Assembly: GCA_905479915.1 (NCBI GenBank)
Contig: CAJQOH010000021.1
Span: 1-64,000, forward strand
DNA: 64,000 nucleotides
Origin: an uncultured Flavobacteriales bacterium
GTDB taxonomy: Bacteria > Bacteroidota > Bacteroidia > Flavobacteriales_E > Vicingaceae
Direction: 5' to 3'
Below the pieces are notes generated by a model, which saw only the letters and a list, made by a program, of their open reading frames with translations, ran no database searches and was not told where the DNA came from. The position numbers and the translations under genes were made by a program. Below, piece after piece: positions 18,779-28,075 of the stretch. Position 1 is the first letter of the stretch, and the number at the start of each line of letters is the position of its first letter.

Positions 18779-20248
18779 TTATTTCTTCTTTCTTGCTTTT
18801 TCTTTGTCCATGATCGTTTTTAAAAGATCTGTATCTAATTTCTTAGCGATAATTTTTTTGCCCTTATCTAAAAGATAAATTTGTGGTGTAGTATACACAT
18901 CGTAAGTTGTGTTATAATTTAAACTTTTTAAATCTGTAAACCCTCTTAAAATGTATTCTGTAGCTTTTTGTTGATCCTCGTATACATCTTTAGGAACAGC
19001 AACATTTACAAAATCTAAACGATTCTCTCTAATAAACTTCTTCCATTGCTCGTTATGGTGAGAACTAACAGAGTATACCTTGATATCAACTGTAGTTTTA
19101 ATAGAATCAACATAGTTAGCTAACTTAGGTAGCTCTTTTTTACAGTGTCCACAGTCAGGATCCCAAAAAACTAACACGGTATATTCAGATTCCACATCCT
19201 TGTACATGTTGATCCAGTTGTTACCTGTGTCTAATAGGCTCAAATTAATAGCTTGTTTTCCAATAACTAAAGGAGCTATTTTTCTAGCTCTATCTTGCAC
19301 TTTTTCTATTTGACTAGAATCTGCCCAATAAGCTAATTCATGTGTGTAGTAGTTTAAGCCTATGTGAGAAAAAACGCCATCCATTCCCATTATTTTAGAT
19401 TTTTCATAAGAACTCAATAAGTGGTGAACGGTATATTTAAAAATATCGTCATTTGCTTTGGATTTTTCAATAACTAGATCTACATCTTTAATGATAGAGT
19501 CAGGCATTGGGTATACTATGCTTTTGAAATACTTTTCTAACTTGTTGTGAAAAATAGGGGTATAGTTAATTCTAGGGTCAGAAAAGTCTACATCATCCCA
19601 ATAATGTTTTTTAACGTATTGGTATTTTAATAATCTTTTTAAAGAATCACTTTCAATTTCATTGTAGTCAGGAACTTGAGGTTCCTTCATTGTTTTAAAG
19701 ATTTTAGATACTAGTAAGTCAGGGTGTTCTTTAATAATGTTTAATCTAAAGGCTATGATTTCATCACCAATTGCAGCGAGCTCTTCATTTGCTTTTTCTT
19801 TTTCTTTATCAGAAGTTTTTTCTGATTTAACCTTTTCTCTTAAAGGTTCTGAAGCTTTCTGTTTTTCCGAAATAAATTTTAAATTATTGAAGAATATTTC
19901 ATTCTCTTTTGACTTTTTTATCTTCATGTTTCCAATATAGTCTAGTGTATCAGTTTCAAGATCTACAAGGGCTTCATTGTTAATTACAATTTCAAATAAT
20001 AATTTCCCACCAGTATAAACACCATATATACCTCCATGGTGAGCTTCGTCTCCTTCAAAAATAACAAGACCAGAATTGTCAAATTGAGCAGTATCTTTAT
20101 AGTAACGTTGTTGTCCGAAATAATTGATTAGGTAACAAGGAGATTCCTTCATGCCATCAATTTTCATTTTGATTTTAAAACCTTTGTTTTCAGCATATCC
20201 AGCTAAAGAAATGGTAAGTATTAAAAGAATAGATAATATTTTCTTCAT
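18779..20248 (-). CDS. Exported TlpA-like thiol-disulfide protein with N-terminal DUF4369/DUF5106-type region
   Basis: A 489-aa periplasmic protein. The signal peptide is MKKILSILLILTISLAGYA. The first ~330 residues form the beta-rich then helical N-terminal module common in Bacteroidota (matching DUF4369 and DUF5106 from memory). The C-terminal ~130 residues are a thioredoxin fold with redox motif CGHC in FWDPDCGHCKKELP and a cis-Pro in YTTPQIYLL. The ORF track extends 11 codons upstream. I chose the ATG at 20248 because it gives a clean signal peptide. It sits 1 bp before the SCO gene, so an oxidative or reductive role with SCO is a reasonable inference. Confidence 0.88.
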   Translation of the reverse strand: MKKILSILLILTISLAGYAENKGFKIKMKIDGMKESPCYLINYFGQQRYYKDTAQFDNSGLVIFEGDEAHHGGIYGVYTGGKLLFEIVINNEALVDLETDTLDYIGNMKIKKSKENEIFFNNLKFISEKQKASEPLREKVKSEKTSDKEKEKANEELAAIGDEIIAFRLNIIKEHPDLLVSKIFKTMKEPQVPDYNEIESDSLKRLLKYQYVKKHYWDDVDFSDPRINYTPIFHNKLEKYFKSIVYPMPDSIIKDVDLVIEKSKANDDIFKYTVHHLLSSYEKSKIMGMDGVFSHIGLNYYTHELAYWADSSQIEKVQDRARKIAPLVIGKQAINLSLLDTGNNWINMYKDVESEYTVLVFWDPDCGHCKKELPKLANYVDSIKTTVDIKVYSVSSHHNEQWKKFIRENRLDFVNVAVPKDVYEDQQKATEYILRGFTDLKSLNYNTTYDVYTTPQIYLLDKGKKIIAKKLDTDLLKTIMDKEKARKKK

Positions 20249-20320
20249 ATTTTTGACTAGTTTAGAATTCAAATTTAGCATTTAATAGCAAAGACTAAAC
20301 CAAATTAACATTCTTTTAAC

Positions 20321-21118
20321 TTGACCAAAATTCTTGTCTATATAATTATAATTATACCAGCAGTATTAATTGGTTTAGGTATTGCTGTATATATATTTCA
20401 AGAACGGTTAATCTTTCATCCAGATAAACTATCGGCTAAGTATAAGTATGTTTTCTCTGTTCCTTTCGAAGAACTTAATTATCAAACAGCAGATGGAAAT
20501 ACAATTAATGCACTTTTGTTTAAGGCAGAAAATGCTAAGGGAGTAATATATTACCACCATGGTAATGCAGGTGCTTTAGCATCTTGGGGCGAAAAATCGA
20601 TAGATTTTACAAGTAAGGGTTATGATGTTTTAATGTATGATTACCGAAGTTATGGGAAAAGTACAGGGAAAATAAGTAGTGAGAAAATGCTTTATGCGGA
20701 TGCAGCGATGATTTACAAAAAGTTGTTGTATGATTATAAGGAAAGAGATATCATCGTTTATGGAACCTCTTTAGGTACTGGTATAGCATCATACATTGCT
20801 TACAATAACAATCCAAAGAAACTTATTTTGGAGACACCTTACTTTAATTTTTACGATGTTGCGAAATTTCACTACCCGTATTTACCAAACTCAATACTCT
20901 TGCAATATCAATTTAAAACAAACAAATACATTTCTAAAGTGAGTAATCCGGTGTACTTATTTCATGGTACAGAAGATGAGACAATACCTTATAGTGCAAG
21001 TCAACGTTTATCTAAATTGTCGGAGAATATTATTTTATATACAATTGAGGAAGGTTCTCATAATAATCTAAATACTTTTGAAGAGTATCATAGTAGATTA
21101 AATGAAGTACTTAACTAG
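20321..21118 (+). CDS. Membrane-anchored alpha/beta hydrolase
   Basis: A 265-aa serine hydrolase with an N-terminal membrane helix (about 4-24). The nucleophile elbow is GTSLG with Ser150, the acid is in FHGTEDETIP, and the His is in EEGSHNNL. HHGNAGA (near 79) fits the oxyanion hole. This is the YfhR/BEM46-like group with unknown substrate. The start is TTG: an in-frame TAA lies 12 bp upstream and there is no ATG before the conserved core, so TTG is the only reasonable start. The gene overlaps the convergent acyltransferase gene by 8 bp (TTAACTAG holds both stops). Confidence 0.87.
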   Translation: MTKILVYIIIIIPAVLIGLGIAVYIFQERLIFHPDKLSAKYKYVFSVPFEELNYQTADGNTINALLFKAENAKGVIYYHHGNAGALASWGEKSIDFTSKGYDVLMYDYRSYGKSTGKISSEKMLYADAAMIYKKLLYDYKERDIIVYGTSLGTGIASYIAYNNNPKKLILETPYFNFYDVAKFHYPYLPNSILLQYQFKTNKYISKVSNPVYLFHGTEDETIPYSASQRLSKLSENIILYTIEEGSHNNLNTFEEYHSRLNEVLN

Positions 21119-22022
21119 GTCTCTTGTGTTTCCATCTTTTGTGAGACCATAACCATATTTCGGGTTGTTTGATGATATCTTGTTCTAATCTTTTTGTGTG
21201 CATTTCAGAAATTTCACCTTTATTGGTTTCTTTAGGGTTCTCACAGAGTAAGTCTGTAGTCATTTCATAGTGACCTCGTTTAACTCTGTTTAAACTTACG
21301 TAAATAACAGGGTAGTTTAATTTTTTAGCAATAACCTCAGTCCCCATAAATATAGGGGTGTCTTGGTTTAAAAAAGTGGTCCAATAAGCTTGGTTGGGTT
21401 GTGGTGTTTGGTCTGCAATAAAAGTAGTTGCACTCGAAGTTGTATTGTCGTTTAATTTTAACATCGTTCTATATGTTTCTGCCATAGGCATAATCTGAGT
21501 GCCAAATCTTACTCTTTTTTTATTGATTAAATTGTTAAAGTATTTGTTGGACAGAGGTTTGTAAATAACATGTAATTGGTAATCGGTATTTTCAGCCATT
21601 TCTGCTCCAGCCAGTTCGTAGTTTCCAAAATGACCCATTACAAAAATTACTTTACGGTTTTCAGTATAAAACCTTTCTAATAAAGAGTAATCTTTAAAAT
21701 GACATCGTTTTATCATCTCCTTTTTACTTAACGTAATAGACTTAATCATTTCTAGTACCCAGTCACAAAAAAAAGAATAAAACTCTTTTCGAATTTTATT
21801 GATTTCTTTTTCTGTTTTTTCAGGGAAAGAATTTTTAAGGTTTTCAGTTACAACACTTTTTCGATAACCAAAAACAATGTAGATGATAAAGTATAAAAAA
21901 TCAGATATTTTATAGAGAATCCAAAAAGGAAGTATAGATATAAAATAGATGAATGGTAGCGATATGTAATAAATAATAGCTTGCACTTCGACAAAAATAG
22001 TTAAAAAACAATTAGTGTTCAT
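21111..22022 (-). CDS. Lipid A / lysophospholipid acyltransferase (LpxL/HtrB family)
   Basis: A 303-aa inner-membrane acyltransferase that adds a fatty acyl chain to a lipid A precursor or related lipid. It has hydrophobic N-terminal segments, the HX4E catalytic motif in MGHFGNYELAG, a second block FIADQTPQ, and a C-terminal WLWSHKRWK typical of the family. I start at the ATG at 22022. The ORF track used a GTG four codons upstream. The exact acyl acceptor cannot be read from sequence. Confidence 0.9.
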   Translation of the reverse strand: MNTNCFLTIFVEVQAIIYYISLPFIYFISILPFWILYKISDFLYFIIYIVFGYRKSVVTENLKNSFPEKTEKEINKIRKEFYSFFCDWVLEMIKSITLSKKEMIKRCHFKDYSLLERFYTENRKVIFVMGHFGNYELAGAEMAENTDYQLHVIYKPLSNKYFNNLINKKRVRFGTQIMPMAETYRTMLKLNDNTTSSATTFIADQTPQPNQAYWTTFLNQDTPIFMGTEVIAKKLNYPVIYVSLNRVKRGHYEMTTDLLCENPKETNKGEISEMHTKRLEQDIIKQPEIWLWSHKRWKHKRPS

Positions 22023-22053
22023 AGCTGGTATCACTATGTTTTAAAAGGCTTTT

Positions 22054-22061
22054 TAGTTTTG
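22054..22061 (+). promoter_or_regulatory. Candidate -7 box for the DUF4476 gene
   Basis: TAGTTTTG is an exact TAnnTTTG. It is followed by GAGGGGAGG just before one ATG (22087) and by AGGAGG seven bases before a second ATG (22117). Shine-Dalgarno motifs this strong are rare in Bacteroidota. Confidence 0.4.
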
Positions 22062-22116
22062 GCACAGCATTTGAAAGAGGGGAGGTATGTTTAACAAAAT
22101 TATAGGAGGATTAATT

Positions 22117-22962
22117 ATGAAAAATTTAAGTTTAGTATTCGCATTATCACTTTTTAGTAACGTATTGTTCGGTCATGGAAATTATTCTTTAAACAATTAT
22201 AATTCAGATTTGAATGTTAAAATGTGGGATAACTCTAGTTTTATTATAACGGTAAACAATTCACCTGCAAGAAAGACTAGAAACTTTAATTTGAAAAACA
22301 TTCAACCGGGAAACCATTATGTTAAAATTGTAAAAAGAAGCAAGAATCATCATTACGGTCGTAAAAATAGTCGTCAATACGGTGGTTTTGTAGAAACAAT
22401 CTTTCAAGGTAACATTAGGGTTCCTGCTAAAAAAAATGTTTTTGTTAGTGTTGAAGGAAAAAACTGTTTGAACTTTAAGTTCTTTAAAAAGAATAATCAT
22501 CATAACAATGGTAATGGTTCTCATAACAATAATAGCCGAGGATACAATAACTATTATGGGCAAGGAGTTCAAAATGTAAATGTTGGCTGTCAATCATCAA
22601 ATTTTAAAGGTGGTAATTATGGAAATGCTCAATATGGAAATGCTCAATATGGAAGAGGGAGTTATGGACCAGTTGTGATGAGTAGTAATAGTTTTAATCG
22701 TTTGATGAATATTCTTAGAGAAGAACATTTTGATAGTGATAGGTTAGGAGTAGCTAAACAGGCATTAGCATCAAACAATATGAATGTTAATCAAGTATCG
22801 GCTATTGTAGAACAGTTTACTTTTGATAGCTCTAGATTAGATTTTGCTAAGTCGGCTTACAACAAAACAGTAGATAGAGAAAACTACTTTGTAATCAATG
22901 GAAAATTTGATTTTTCAAGTAGTGTTTCAGAATTGAACAATTATATTAGACACAATTCCTAA
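22117..22962 (+). CDS. Exported Asn/Gly-rich protein with C-terminal DUF4476-like domain
   Basis: A 281-aa exported protein. I start at the second ATG because it has AGGAGG at ideal spacing and begins directly with a signal peptide (MKNLSLVFALSLFSNVLFG). The alternative at 22087 adds ten residues. A beta domain (about 22-115) resembles the PEGA-like N-terminus of this family. A low-complexity His/Asn/Gly stretch (about 125-190) includes a tandem YGNAQ repeat (a 15-bp DNA duplication near 22618). The C-terminal ~95 residues match the helical DUF4476 pattern (FDSDRLGVAKQAL...VSAIVEQFTFDSSRLDFAK). Function is unknown. A strong bidirectional terminator follows. Confidence 0.8.
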   Translation: MKNLSLVFALSLFSNVLFGHGNYSLNNYNSDLNVKMWDNSSFIITVNNSPARKTRNFNLKNIQPGNHYVKIVKRSKNHHYGRKNSRQYGGFVETIFQGNIRVPAKKNVFVSVEGKNCLNFKFFKKNNHHNNGNGSHNNNSRGYNNYYGQGVQNVNVGCQSSNFKGGNYGNAQYGNAQYGRGSYGPVVMSSNSFNRLMNILREEHFDSDRLGVAKQALASNNMNVNQVSAIVEQFTFDSSRLDFAKSAYNKTVDRENYFVINGKFDFSSSVSELNNYIRHNS

Positions 22963-22964
22963 AC

Positions 22965-22996
22965 AAAAACTCCCGAAATATTTCGGGAGTTTTTTT
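22965..22996. terminator. Bidirectional terminator between the DUF4476 gene and prfC
   Basis: A perfect 30-bp palindrome, centred on CCCGAAATATTTCGGG and flanked by A5 and T5-7 tracts, serves both convergent genes. The prfC stop codon lies at its edge. Confidence 0.93.
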
Positions 22997-24593
22997 ATTG
23001 TTCGACCATTTCTGTTTTAAATTCTGAAGTAGTGTGGAAGGTGATTTCTGGGTAATCACTTTCTGCACTTTGCAATAAGAACCTTGTTTGTGCTAAAAAG
23101 ACATAGTTGTCATCTTTGTCTTTAGCAATGTTCGTTGCTTTACGTTTTATAAAGTCTTCTAATTTTTGTTCATTGTCAGTGGTCATCCAACATGCTTTAT
23201 AAAGGTTTTTGGCCTCAAAAGCAGCAGAAGCACCATATTCATGTTCTAAACGATATTGAATTACTTCAAACTGTAATTCTCCTACTGTTCCAACAATTTT
23301 ACGATTACCAGGTTGTTGGATAAATAATTGAGCAACTCCTTCATCAGTTAATTGTTGTATTCCTTTTTCCAACTGTTTAGTTTTCATAGGATCTTTGTTT
23401 ACCAATTCTTTAAAAATCTCAGGAGAAAAGCTAGGGATCCCTTGAAATTCCATTTTTTCACCTTCAGTTAAAGTATCTCCAATCTTAAAGTTTCCAGTGT
23501 CATACAATCCAATAACATCTCCAGGAAAAGCTTCTTCAATAACACTTTTGTCTTGAGCCATAAAACTAGTAGGGTTACTAAAACGCATTTTCTTATCTAT
23601 TCTAATGTGTTGGTAGAACTTATTACGTTCAAACTTCCCTGAACATATTCTTAAGAATGCGATACGATCTCTATGTTTAGGATCTAAATTGGCATGTATT
23701 TTAAAGATAAAACCACTAAATTTAGAATCGGTAGGGTTTACTACTTTGATATTTGTCTCTCTACTTCTTGGGAAAGGAGCAATCTTAACAAAGGTATCTA
23801 AGAGCTCTTGTACACCAAAGTTGTTTAAGGCACTACCAAAAAATACAGGAGCTAAATCTCCAGAGTTGTATCGTTCTACTTCAAATTCATCGTAAACACC
23901 TTCAATTAATTCAACATTTTCTCTTAGGTCATCAGCAGCTTCTCCAATTTGTTCGTTTAAAACTGGGTCGTTAATATCTTTAATGGAAACAATTTCTCGT
24001 TCCATTTTAGTTTTATTGCTATCAAATAAATTTAAGTGATTTTCAAACATGTTGTAGACTCCTTGAAAAGTACTTCCAATACCAATTGGCCAACTTAAAG
24101 GCCTAACATTGATTCCTAAATGAGATTCAATTTCATCCAATAAATCAAAAGGGTCTTGACCTTCACGATCCATTTTGTTAATGAATACGATTACAGGAGT
24201 TTTTCTCATCCTACAAACTTCCATTAGCTTTTTTGTTTGAGCCTCTACACCATTGGCACAATCAATTACCAAAATAACACTATCAACAGCAGTAAGTGTT
24301 CTGTAGGTGTCCTCAGCAAAATCTTTGTGTCCAGGAGTATCTAAGATGTTAATCTTAACATCTTTATAGTTAAAAGCCATTACAGAAGTTGCAACAGAAA
24401 TTCCTCTTTGCTTTTCTATTTCCATAAAATCGGAAGTAGCAGTTTTTTTAATCTTATTAGATTTTACGGCTCCTGCAGATTGAATTGCACCACCAAATAG
24501 TAGTAGTTTTTCAGTTAGGGTAGTCTTTCCTGCATCAGGGTGACTAATAATTCCAAAGGTTCTTCTTTTGCTTATTTCTTGCTCTAAACTCAT
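22995..24593 (-). CDS. prfC: Peptide chain release factor 3
   Basis: RF3 is a translational GTPase that recycles RF1/RF2 from the terminating ribosome. The product is 532 aa with [12 protein letters not shown] (G1, about 15-26), DTPGHKDF (G3), NKMDREG (G4), and EF-Tu-like domains II and III. I start at the ATG at 24593 ([14 protein letters not shown]). The ORF track extends 19 codons upstream through the ssb terminator hairpin and does not look coding. An exact TACTTTTG lies 7 nt upstream, so the message may be nearly leaderless. The 3' end shares the palindromic terminator with the DUF4476 gene. Confidence 0.96.
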   Translation of the reverse strand: MSLEQEISKRRTFGIISHPDAGKTTLTEKLLLFGGAIQSAGAVKSNKIKKTATSDFMEIEKQRGISVATSVMAFNYKDVKINILDTPGHKDFAEDTYRTLTAVDSVILVIDCANGVEAQTKKLMEVCRMRKTPVIVFINKMDREGQDPFDLLDEIESHLGINVRPLSWPIGIGSTFQGVYNMFENHLNLFDSNKTKMEREIVSIKDINDPVLNEQIGEAADDLRENVELIEGVYDEFEVERYNSGDLAPVFFGSALNNFGVQELLDTFVKIAPFPRSRETNIKVVNPTDSKFSGFIFKIHANLDPKHRDRIAFLRICSGKFERNKFYQHIRIDKKMRFSNPTSFMAQDKSVIEEAFPGDVIGLYDTGNFKIGDTLTEGEKMEFQGIPSFSPEIFKELVNKDPMKTKQLEKGIQQLTDEGVAQLFIQQPGNRKIVGTVGELQFEVIQYRLEHEYGASAAFEAKNLYKACWMTTDNEQKLEDFIKRKATNIAKDKDDNYVFLAQTRFLLQSAESDYPEITFHTTSEFKTEMVEQ

Positions 24594-24600
24594 AATGAGG

Positions 24601-24608
24601 CAAAAGTA
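24601..24608 (-). promoter_or_regulatory. Candidate -7 box for prfC
   Basis: On the minus strand TACTTTTG (exact TAnnTTTG) ends 7 nt before the prfC ATG. It is the same box at the same distance as before hrpB. No clear -33 element is visible. Confidence 0.4.
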
Positions 24609-24635
24609 CTTTTTACTTTTGTTATATACTATATA

Positions 24636-24665
24636 AAATCCCGCTAGCATCTACTAGCGGGATTT
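24636..24665 (-). terminator. Hairpin terminator downstream of ssb
   Basis: AAATCCCGCTAG and CTAGCGGGATTT pair perfectly over 12 bp around a 6-nt loop, followed on the minus strand by TTATAT. It ends ssb transcription before prfC. Confidence 0.75.
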
Positions 24666-24684
24666 AAGCAGGAATAAAAAATAA

Positions 24685-25023
24685 TTAATTCTTACCGCCT
24701 AACATTAAAATTTCATTCACTACAATTTCTGTTACATAACGTTTGTTTCCATCTTTATCATCATAACTGCGGTTGGTTAATTTACCTTCTATAGCTACCT
24801 CGTTTCCTTTTTGCACATATTTTTCAATAATGTCTGCAGTCTTCCCCCAGGCAACCAAATTGTGCCATTGAGTGTTTTCTATTTTTTCTCCCTTATCATT
24901 TTTATATGCTTCATTTGTTGCAATGGAAAATTTAGCAACTTTCTTTCCTGATTCTAAATTTTTAATTTCTGGATTCATTCCTAAGTTTCCGATTAATTGT
25001 ACGCTGTTTCTTAAATTGTTCAT
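24685..25023 (-). CDS. ssb: Short single-stranded DNA-binding protein
   Basis: A 112-aa OB-fold protein that binds single-stranded DNA. MNNLRNSVQLIGNLGMNPEI, the WHNLVAWGK segment and the IEGKLTNRSYDDKDGNKRY strand are typical SSB. It is much shorter than replicative SSB: it ends LMLGGKN, without a linker or the acidic tail (DDDIPF-type) that recruits partner proteins. It is probably a secondary SSB, with a full-length one elsewhere. It is divergent from a zinc-finger protein and terminated by a hairpin before prfC. Confidence 0.93.
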   Translation of the reverse strand: MNNLRNSVQLIGNLGMNPEIKNLESGKKVAKFSIATNEAYKNDKGEKIENTQWHNLVAWGKTADIIEKYVQKGNEVAIEGKLTNRSYDDKDGNKRYVTEIVVNEILMLGGKN

Positions 25024-25139
25024 AATGTAAATTGTTTTAAGTTTTTTATTGTTAAACCCGATTCGTTCAGATTTGATGATGCAAAGTAAGGAGGGGGTGA
25101 AATATTTAATCGGTTCTTAAATGTTTACTTTCGTTTATA

Positions 25140-25190
25140 GTCGGTTGTAATCACTTGTAGTCGTTTGTAATTGAATATTTAGTATATTTG
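25140..25190 (+). promoter_or_regulatory. Direct repeats and -7 box before the zinc-finger gene
   Basis: TAGTCGGTTGTAAT and TAGTCG-TTTGTAAT form an imperfect direct repeat offset by about 19 bp (25139-25170). TATATTTG (25183-25190), an exact TAnnTTTG, follows and ends only 4 nt before the ATG. The repeat could be an operator or simply carry alternative TTTG elements. Confidence 0.4.
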
Positions 25191-25194
25191 TATT

Positions 25195-25545
25195 ATGGAA
25201 AAAAAGAAATGTTTAGAATGCTTAGATCCCTTTGTAGGTAGGGTGGATAAAAAGTTTTGTTCAGACGGTTGTAGAAACTCTTACAACAATAAAATTAACA
25301 AAGACGGTAAGAACCTAATTAGAAATATAAATAACCGTTTAAGAAAAAATTGGAGAATTTTAGAAGAATTAAACCCAAAAGGTAAAGGAACAGTAAGTAA
25401 GAAAAAGTTGGATATGAAAGGATTCGATTTTAATTATATTACAGAAGTGTATACCACAAAAGCAGGAAAAGTATATTATTTCTGTTACGATCAAGGTTAT
25501 TCTGTTTTGGAGAACGATTTGTACATGTTGGTACGAAAAGATTAA
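25195..25545 (+). CDS. Small zinc-ribbon protein, conserved hypothetical
   Basis: A 116-aa protein with an N-terminal CLECLDPF...KFCSDGCRN zinc-binding pattern (four Cys in the first ~26 residues), then an Asn-rich helix (NNRLRKNWRILEELNP) and a C-terminal beta part (YTTKAGKVYYFCYDQGY). Proteins of this shape recur in Flavobacteriia as conserved hypotheticals. A nucleic-acid-binding role is suggested by the zinc ribbon but unproven. It is divergent from ssb, with a promoter box almost touching the start codon. Confidence 0.82.
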   Translation: MEKKKCLECLDPFVGRVDKKFCSDGCRNSYNNKINKDGKNLIRNINNRLRKNWRILEELNPKGKGTVSKKKLDMKGFDFNYITEVYTTKAGKVYYFCYDQGYSVLENDLYMLVRKD

Positions 25546-25617
25546 ATAACAAAACCATGTTTACAACATTGCACGGTTCTTGTAAGAATAAGATACATTT
25601 CTCTTTTTCTTTGAATT

Positions 25618-26580
25618 ATGATTAAAATTATAAAAGACATACCGTTTACACTTGCTTTGTTAACTACTGTTAATCTAGCTGCACAGCCATTTTTAAATCA
25701 AGATAGGGTAGTTGAAGTTTCTGGATTACACGAATCATTAAATTATCAATTCATAGAAAATCAGCAATTATTTAAAGATGGTTGGGATAAATTAGAACAG
25801 CCAAATTTTTGGAGAACTCTTATGACGATGGAAGACGATTCTGCTTTAATCAATATTGGAAGTACGCGTCAGATTATAAGAAAAGTTGCAGTTAAAGACT
25901 GGAATAAGATGTCTGATGATGGTAAGAACGCTGTTAGAGATAGTGTTAAAAAACATTATGATTTACCAGATGAAGAGCACGTTTATATGACTTCTGGTAA
26001 AAAAGCATTTTATGATTTTGAAAAAGTAATACCAAGTATTGGAAGGGGGATAGAAATATTTACTGAAAATAAAGTAGACCCCTTTTATGCTCAAGCCATT
26101 CTGTTAATAGAAAGCCCTAATAAAATGCAGAAGTCTCCAGTTGGAGCTTATGGTTCTTTTCAAATTATGAGAAAAGTTGCAATTAACTTGGGGTTAAAAG
26201 TGAATAGGTATGTAGATGAACGGAAGGATTTTGACAAATCAGCATGGGCTTCGGCCAAATTAATTAGAACTATTTGTATACCAGAAACCAATAAGATTCT
26301 AGATAAAAAAGGCATCAAATATAACCCAAATGATTTATGGTATAAGTTGTTGGTATTGCATACCTATCATGCAGGAGCAGGAAATGTAGGCAATGCTATT
26401 AACTATATCAATCCTGTAAAAGGGAGTATGAAACTGATTACTACATTGTGGCAAACTGAAGTAGGAAGCTTTAGGAATGCGTCTCAAAATTATTCTCAAC
26501 TGGCATTGGCTTCATTAATAGAGTTGGATAACATTATCCATGAAAAAGGAAAGTCAATCTACTATTGTCCTTCTTATTAG
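25618..26580 (+). CDS. Exported lytic transglycosylase (SLT domain, family 1 type)
   Basis: A 320-aa enzyme expected to cleave peptidoglycan glycan strands with formation of 1,6-anhydro ends. The signal peptide is residues 1-22 (to LAAQ). The SLT domain begins near 150: catalytic Glu165 in ILLIES, then SPVGAYGSFQIM (equivalent of S-x-x-G-A-x-G-L-M-Q), DERKDFDKSAWASAKLI, and TYHAGAGNV (equivalent of A-Y-N-A-G-x-G-N-V). No LysM domains follow, unlike MltD. Substrate binding may depend on the N-terminal region (about 25-145), which I do not recognise. Confidence 0.87.
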   Translation: MIKIIKDIPFTLALLTTVNLAAQPFLNQDRVVEVSGLHESLNYQFIENQQLFKDGWDKLEQPNFWRTLMTMEDDSALINIGSTRQIIRKVAVKDWNKMSDDGKNAVRDSVKKHYDLPDEEHVYMTSGKKAFYDFEKVIPSIGRGIEIFTENKVDPFYAQAILLIESPNKMQKSPVGAYGSFQIMRKVAINLGLKVNRYVDERKDFDKSAWASAKLIRTICIPETNKILDKKGIKYNPNDLWYKLLVLHTYHAGAGNVGNAINYINPVKGSMKLITTLWQTEVGSFRNASQNYSQLALASLIELDNIIHEKGKSIYYCPSY

Positions 26581-26641
26581 ATTAAAATATTTCTTTTATA
26601 TTAAATAATAATTTATATTTAGTTCATCAAACTAATAAGGT

Positions 26642-28075
26642 GTGAGCGAAATAGAACAATTAAAATCTAGGATAAAAGAATTAGAGCAAGAAAATGAACT
26701 TTTACTGAAGAAGGTTGCTCCTGTATTTCCTTCTGGGAATACAGTAAATGTTCCAGATCACTTCAAGGATATTTTTAATAAAGCCGAAAAAACTGTTGGA
26801 AAGTATTTTGAAGGTTTCTCTACAGACCCTTCAAAAGGAATAATTGAAATTAATGATGAGCGTTATGTTTTGTTAAGAGCTTCGTCTTTATCAGTTGGCT
26901 TTTTAAATATTATTAAGGATCTTTATTCTGATAAAGGTGAAAAGGAGGCGTTTCAAATAGGTAAGAATTTCCTATTTGATATTGCACATGTTATTGGTCT
27001 GGAGGATGCAAAAAAGTTTCATTTGTCTATGGAGTTGAAAGATCCTGTTGCAAAACTTTCTGCAGGGCCTATACACTTTGCGTATACTGGCTGGGCGTAT
27101 GTTGACATTTTACCAGAAAGCTCTCCATCTCCTGATGAGAATTATTACCTGAAATACAATCATCCATATTCTTTTGAAGCGGATTCATGGATAAAATCTG
27201 GAGTAAAATCAGATCAGCCTGTCTGTATTATGAATGCTGGGTATTCTTCTGGTTGGTGTGAAGAGAGTTTTGGAATAGAGTTAACTGCTGTAGAAATAAG
27301 TTGTAGAGCAAAGGGAGATGAGAAATGCACTTTTATAATGGCGCCTCCACATAAAATTGAAGAGTACGTTAAGTCTGAAGCTTTAGTTAATAAGGAGGAA
27401 GAGCCTTATGATGTTCCTTTATTTTTTGAGCGTAAAAAAGCTGAGGAAAAAATAAAACAATCTTTAGTTGAAAAAGATGTTTTATTAAAAGAGATACACC
27501 ATAGAGTTAAAAATAATTTACAAATTATTTCAAGCTTATTAAACCTTCAATCTAACTATTTGGATGATAAAGTTTCTGAGAAGCTATTCAAAGAAACCCA
27601 AAATAGGATTAAAACAATGGCGTTAGTACATGAAAAACTGTATAAGTCTGAAGATGTTGAATATGTAAATATTGAAGAGTATGCAACATCAATTGTTAGT
27701 CTGTTAAGTTATTCTTATGATAAAGAATTTATTGATGTTGAATATGATTTTAATACAGATGGCATAGGGCGGTTTGATATTGAAAAAGCTATCCCTTGTG
27801 GACTAATCATAAATGAAATTATTTCAAATTCATATAAATATGGATTTCCAAAGCGCTTAAATGGAAAAATTAAGATAGGATTAAAAAAAGAGGGTGATTT
27901 TTGTGTGATGATAGTTTCCGATAATGGTATTGGGATGCCGGAAGAAATTGATTTGAATAATTCAAATTCATTAGGAATAGAGTTGATTCACTCCTTGGTA
28001 GATCAAATTGATGGCTCTATTGAAATTGGTTCTGAAAATGGAACGAAATATTTAATCAGTTTTCCAATAACTTAA
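26642..28075 (+). CDS. Cytoplasmic histidine kinase with V4R sensor domain
   Basis: A 477-aa protein without membrane segments. An N-terminal coiled coil (about 1-24) precedes a V4R / 4-vinyl reductase-like ligand-binding domain (about 60-250) recognised by the [28 protein letters not shown] pattern. V4R domains sense small hydrophobic molecules in XylR/DmpR-type regulators. The kinase has [10 protein letters not shown] near 284 (HisKA_2), N box [12 protein letters not shown] and G1 box SDNGIGM. The start is GTG, as no upstream ATG gives a better frame. No response regulator is adjacent. Ligand and output are unknown. Confidence 0.88.
   Translation: MSEIEQLKSRIKELEQENELLLKKVAPVFPSGNTVNVPDHFKDIFNKAEKTVGKYFEGFSTDPSKGIIEINDERYVLLRASSLSVGFLNIIKDLYSDKGEKEAFQIGKNFLFDIAHVIGLEDAKKFHLSMELKDPVAKLSAGPIHFAYTGWAYVDILPESSPSPDENYYLKYNHPYSFEADSWIKSGVKSDQPVCIMNAGYSSGWCEESFGIELTAVEISCRAKGDEKCTFIMAPPHKIEEYVKSEALVNKEEEPYDVPLFFERKKAEEKIKQSLVEKDVLLKEIHHRVKNNLQIISSLLNLQSNYLDDKVSEKLFKETQNRIKTMALVHEKLYKSEDVEYVNIEEYATSIVSLLSYSYDKEFIDVEYDFNTDGIGRFDIEKAIPCGLIINEIISNSYKYGFPKRLNGKIKIGLKKEGDFCVMIVSDNGIGMPEEIDLNNSNSLGIELIHSLVDQIDGSIEIGSENGTKYLISFPIT

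Noticed and set aside
24594-24650. N-terminal extension of prfC ([19 protein letters not shown])
   Set aside because: It runs through the ssb terminator hairpin and is absent from RF3 proteins. The ATG at 24593 fits the family start.
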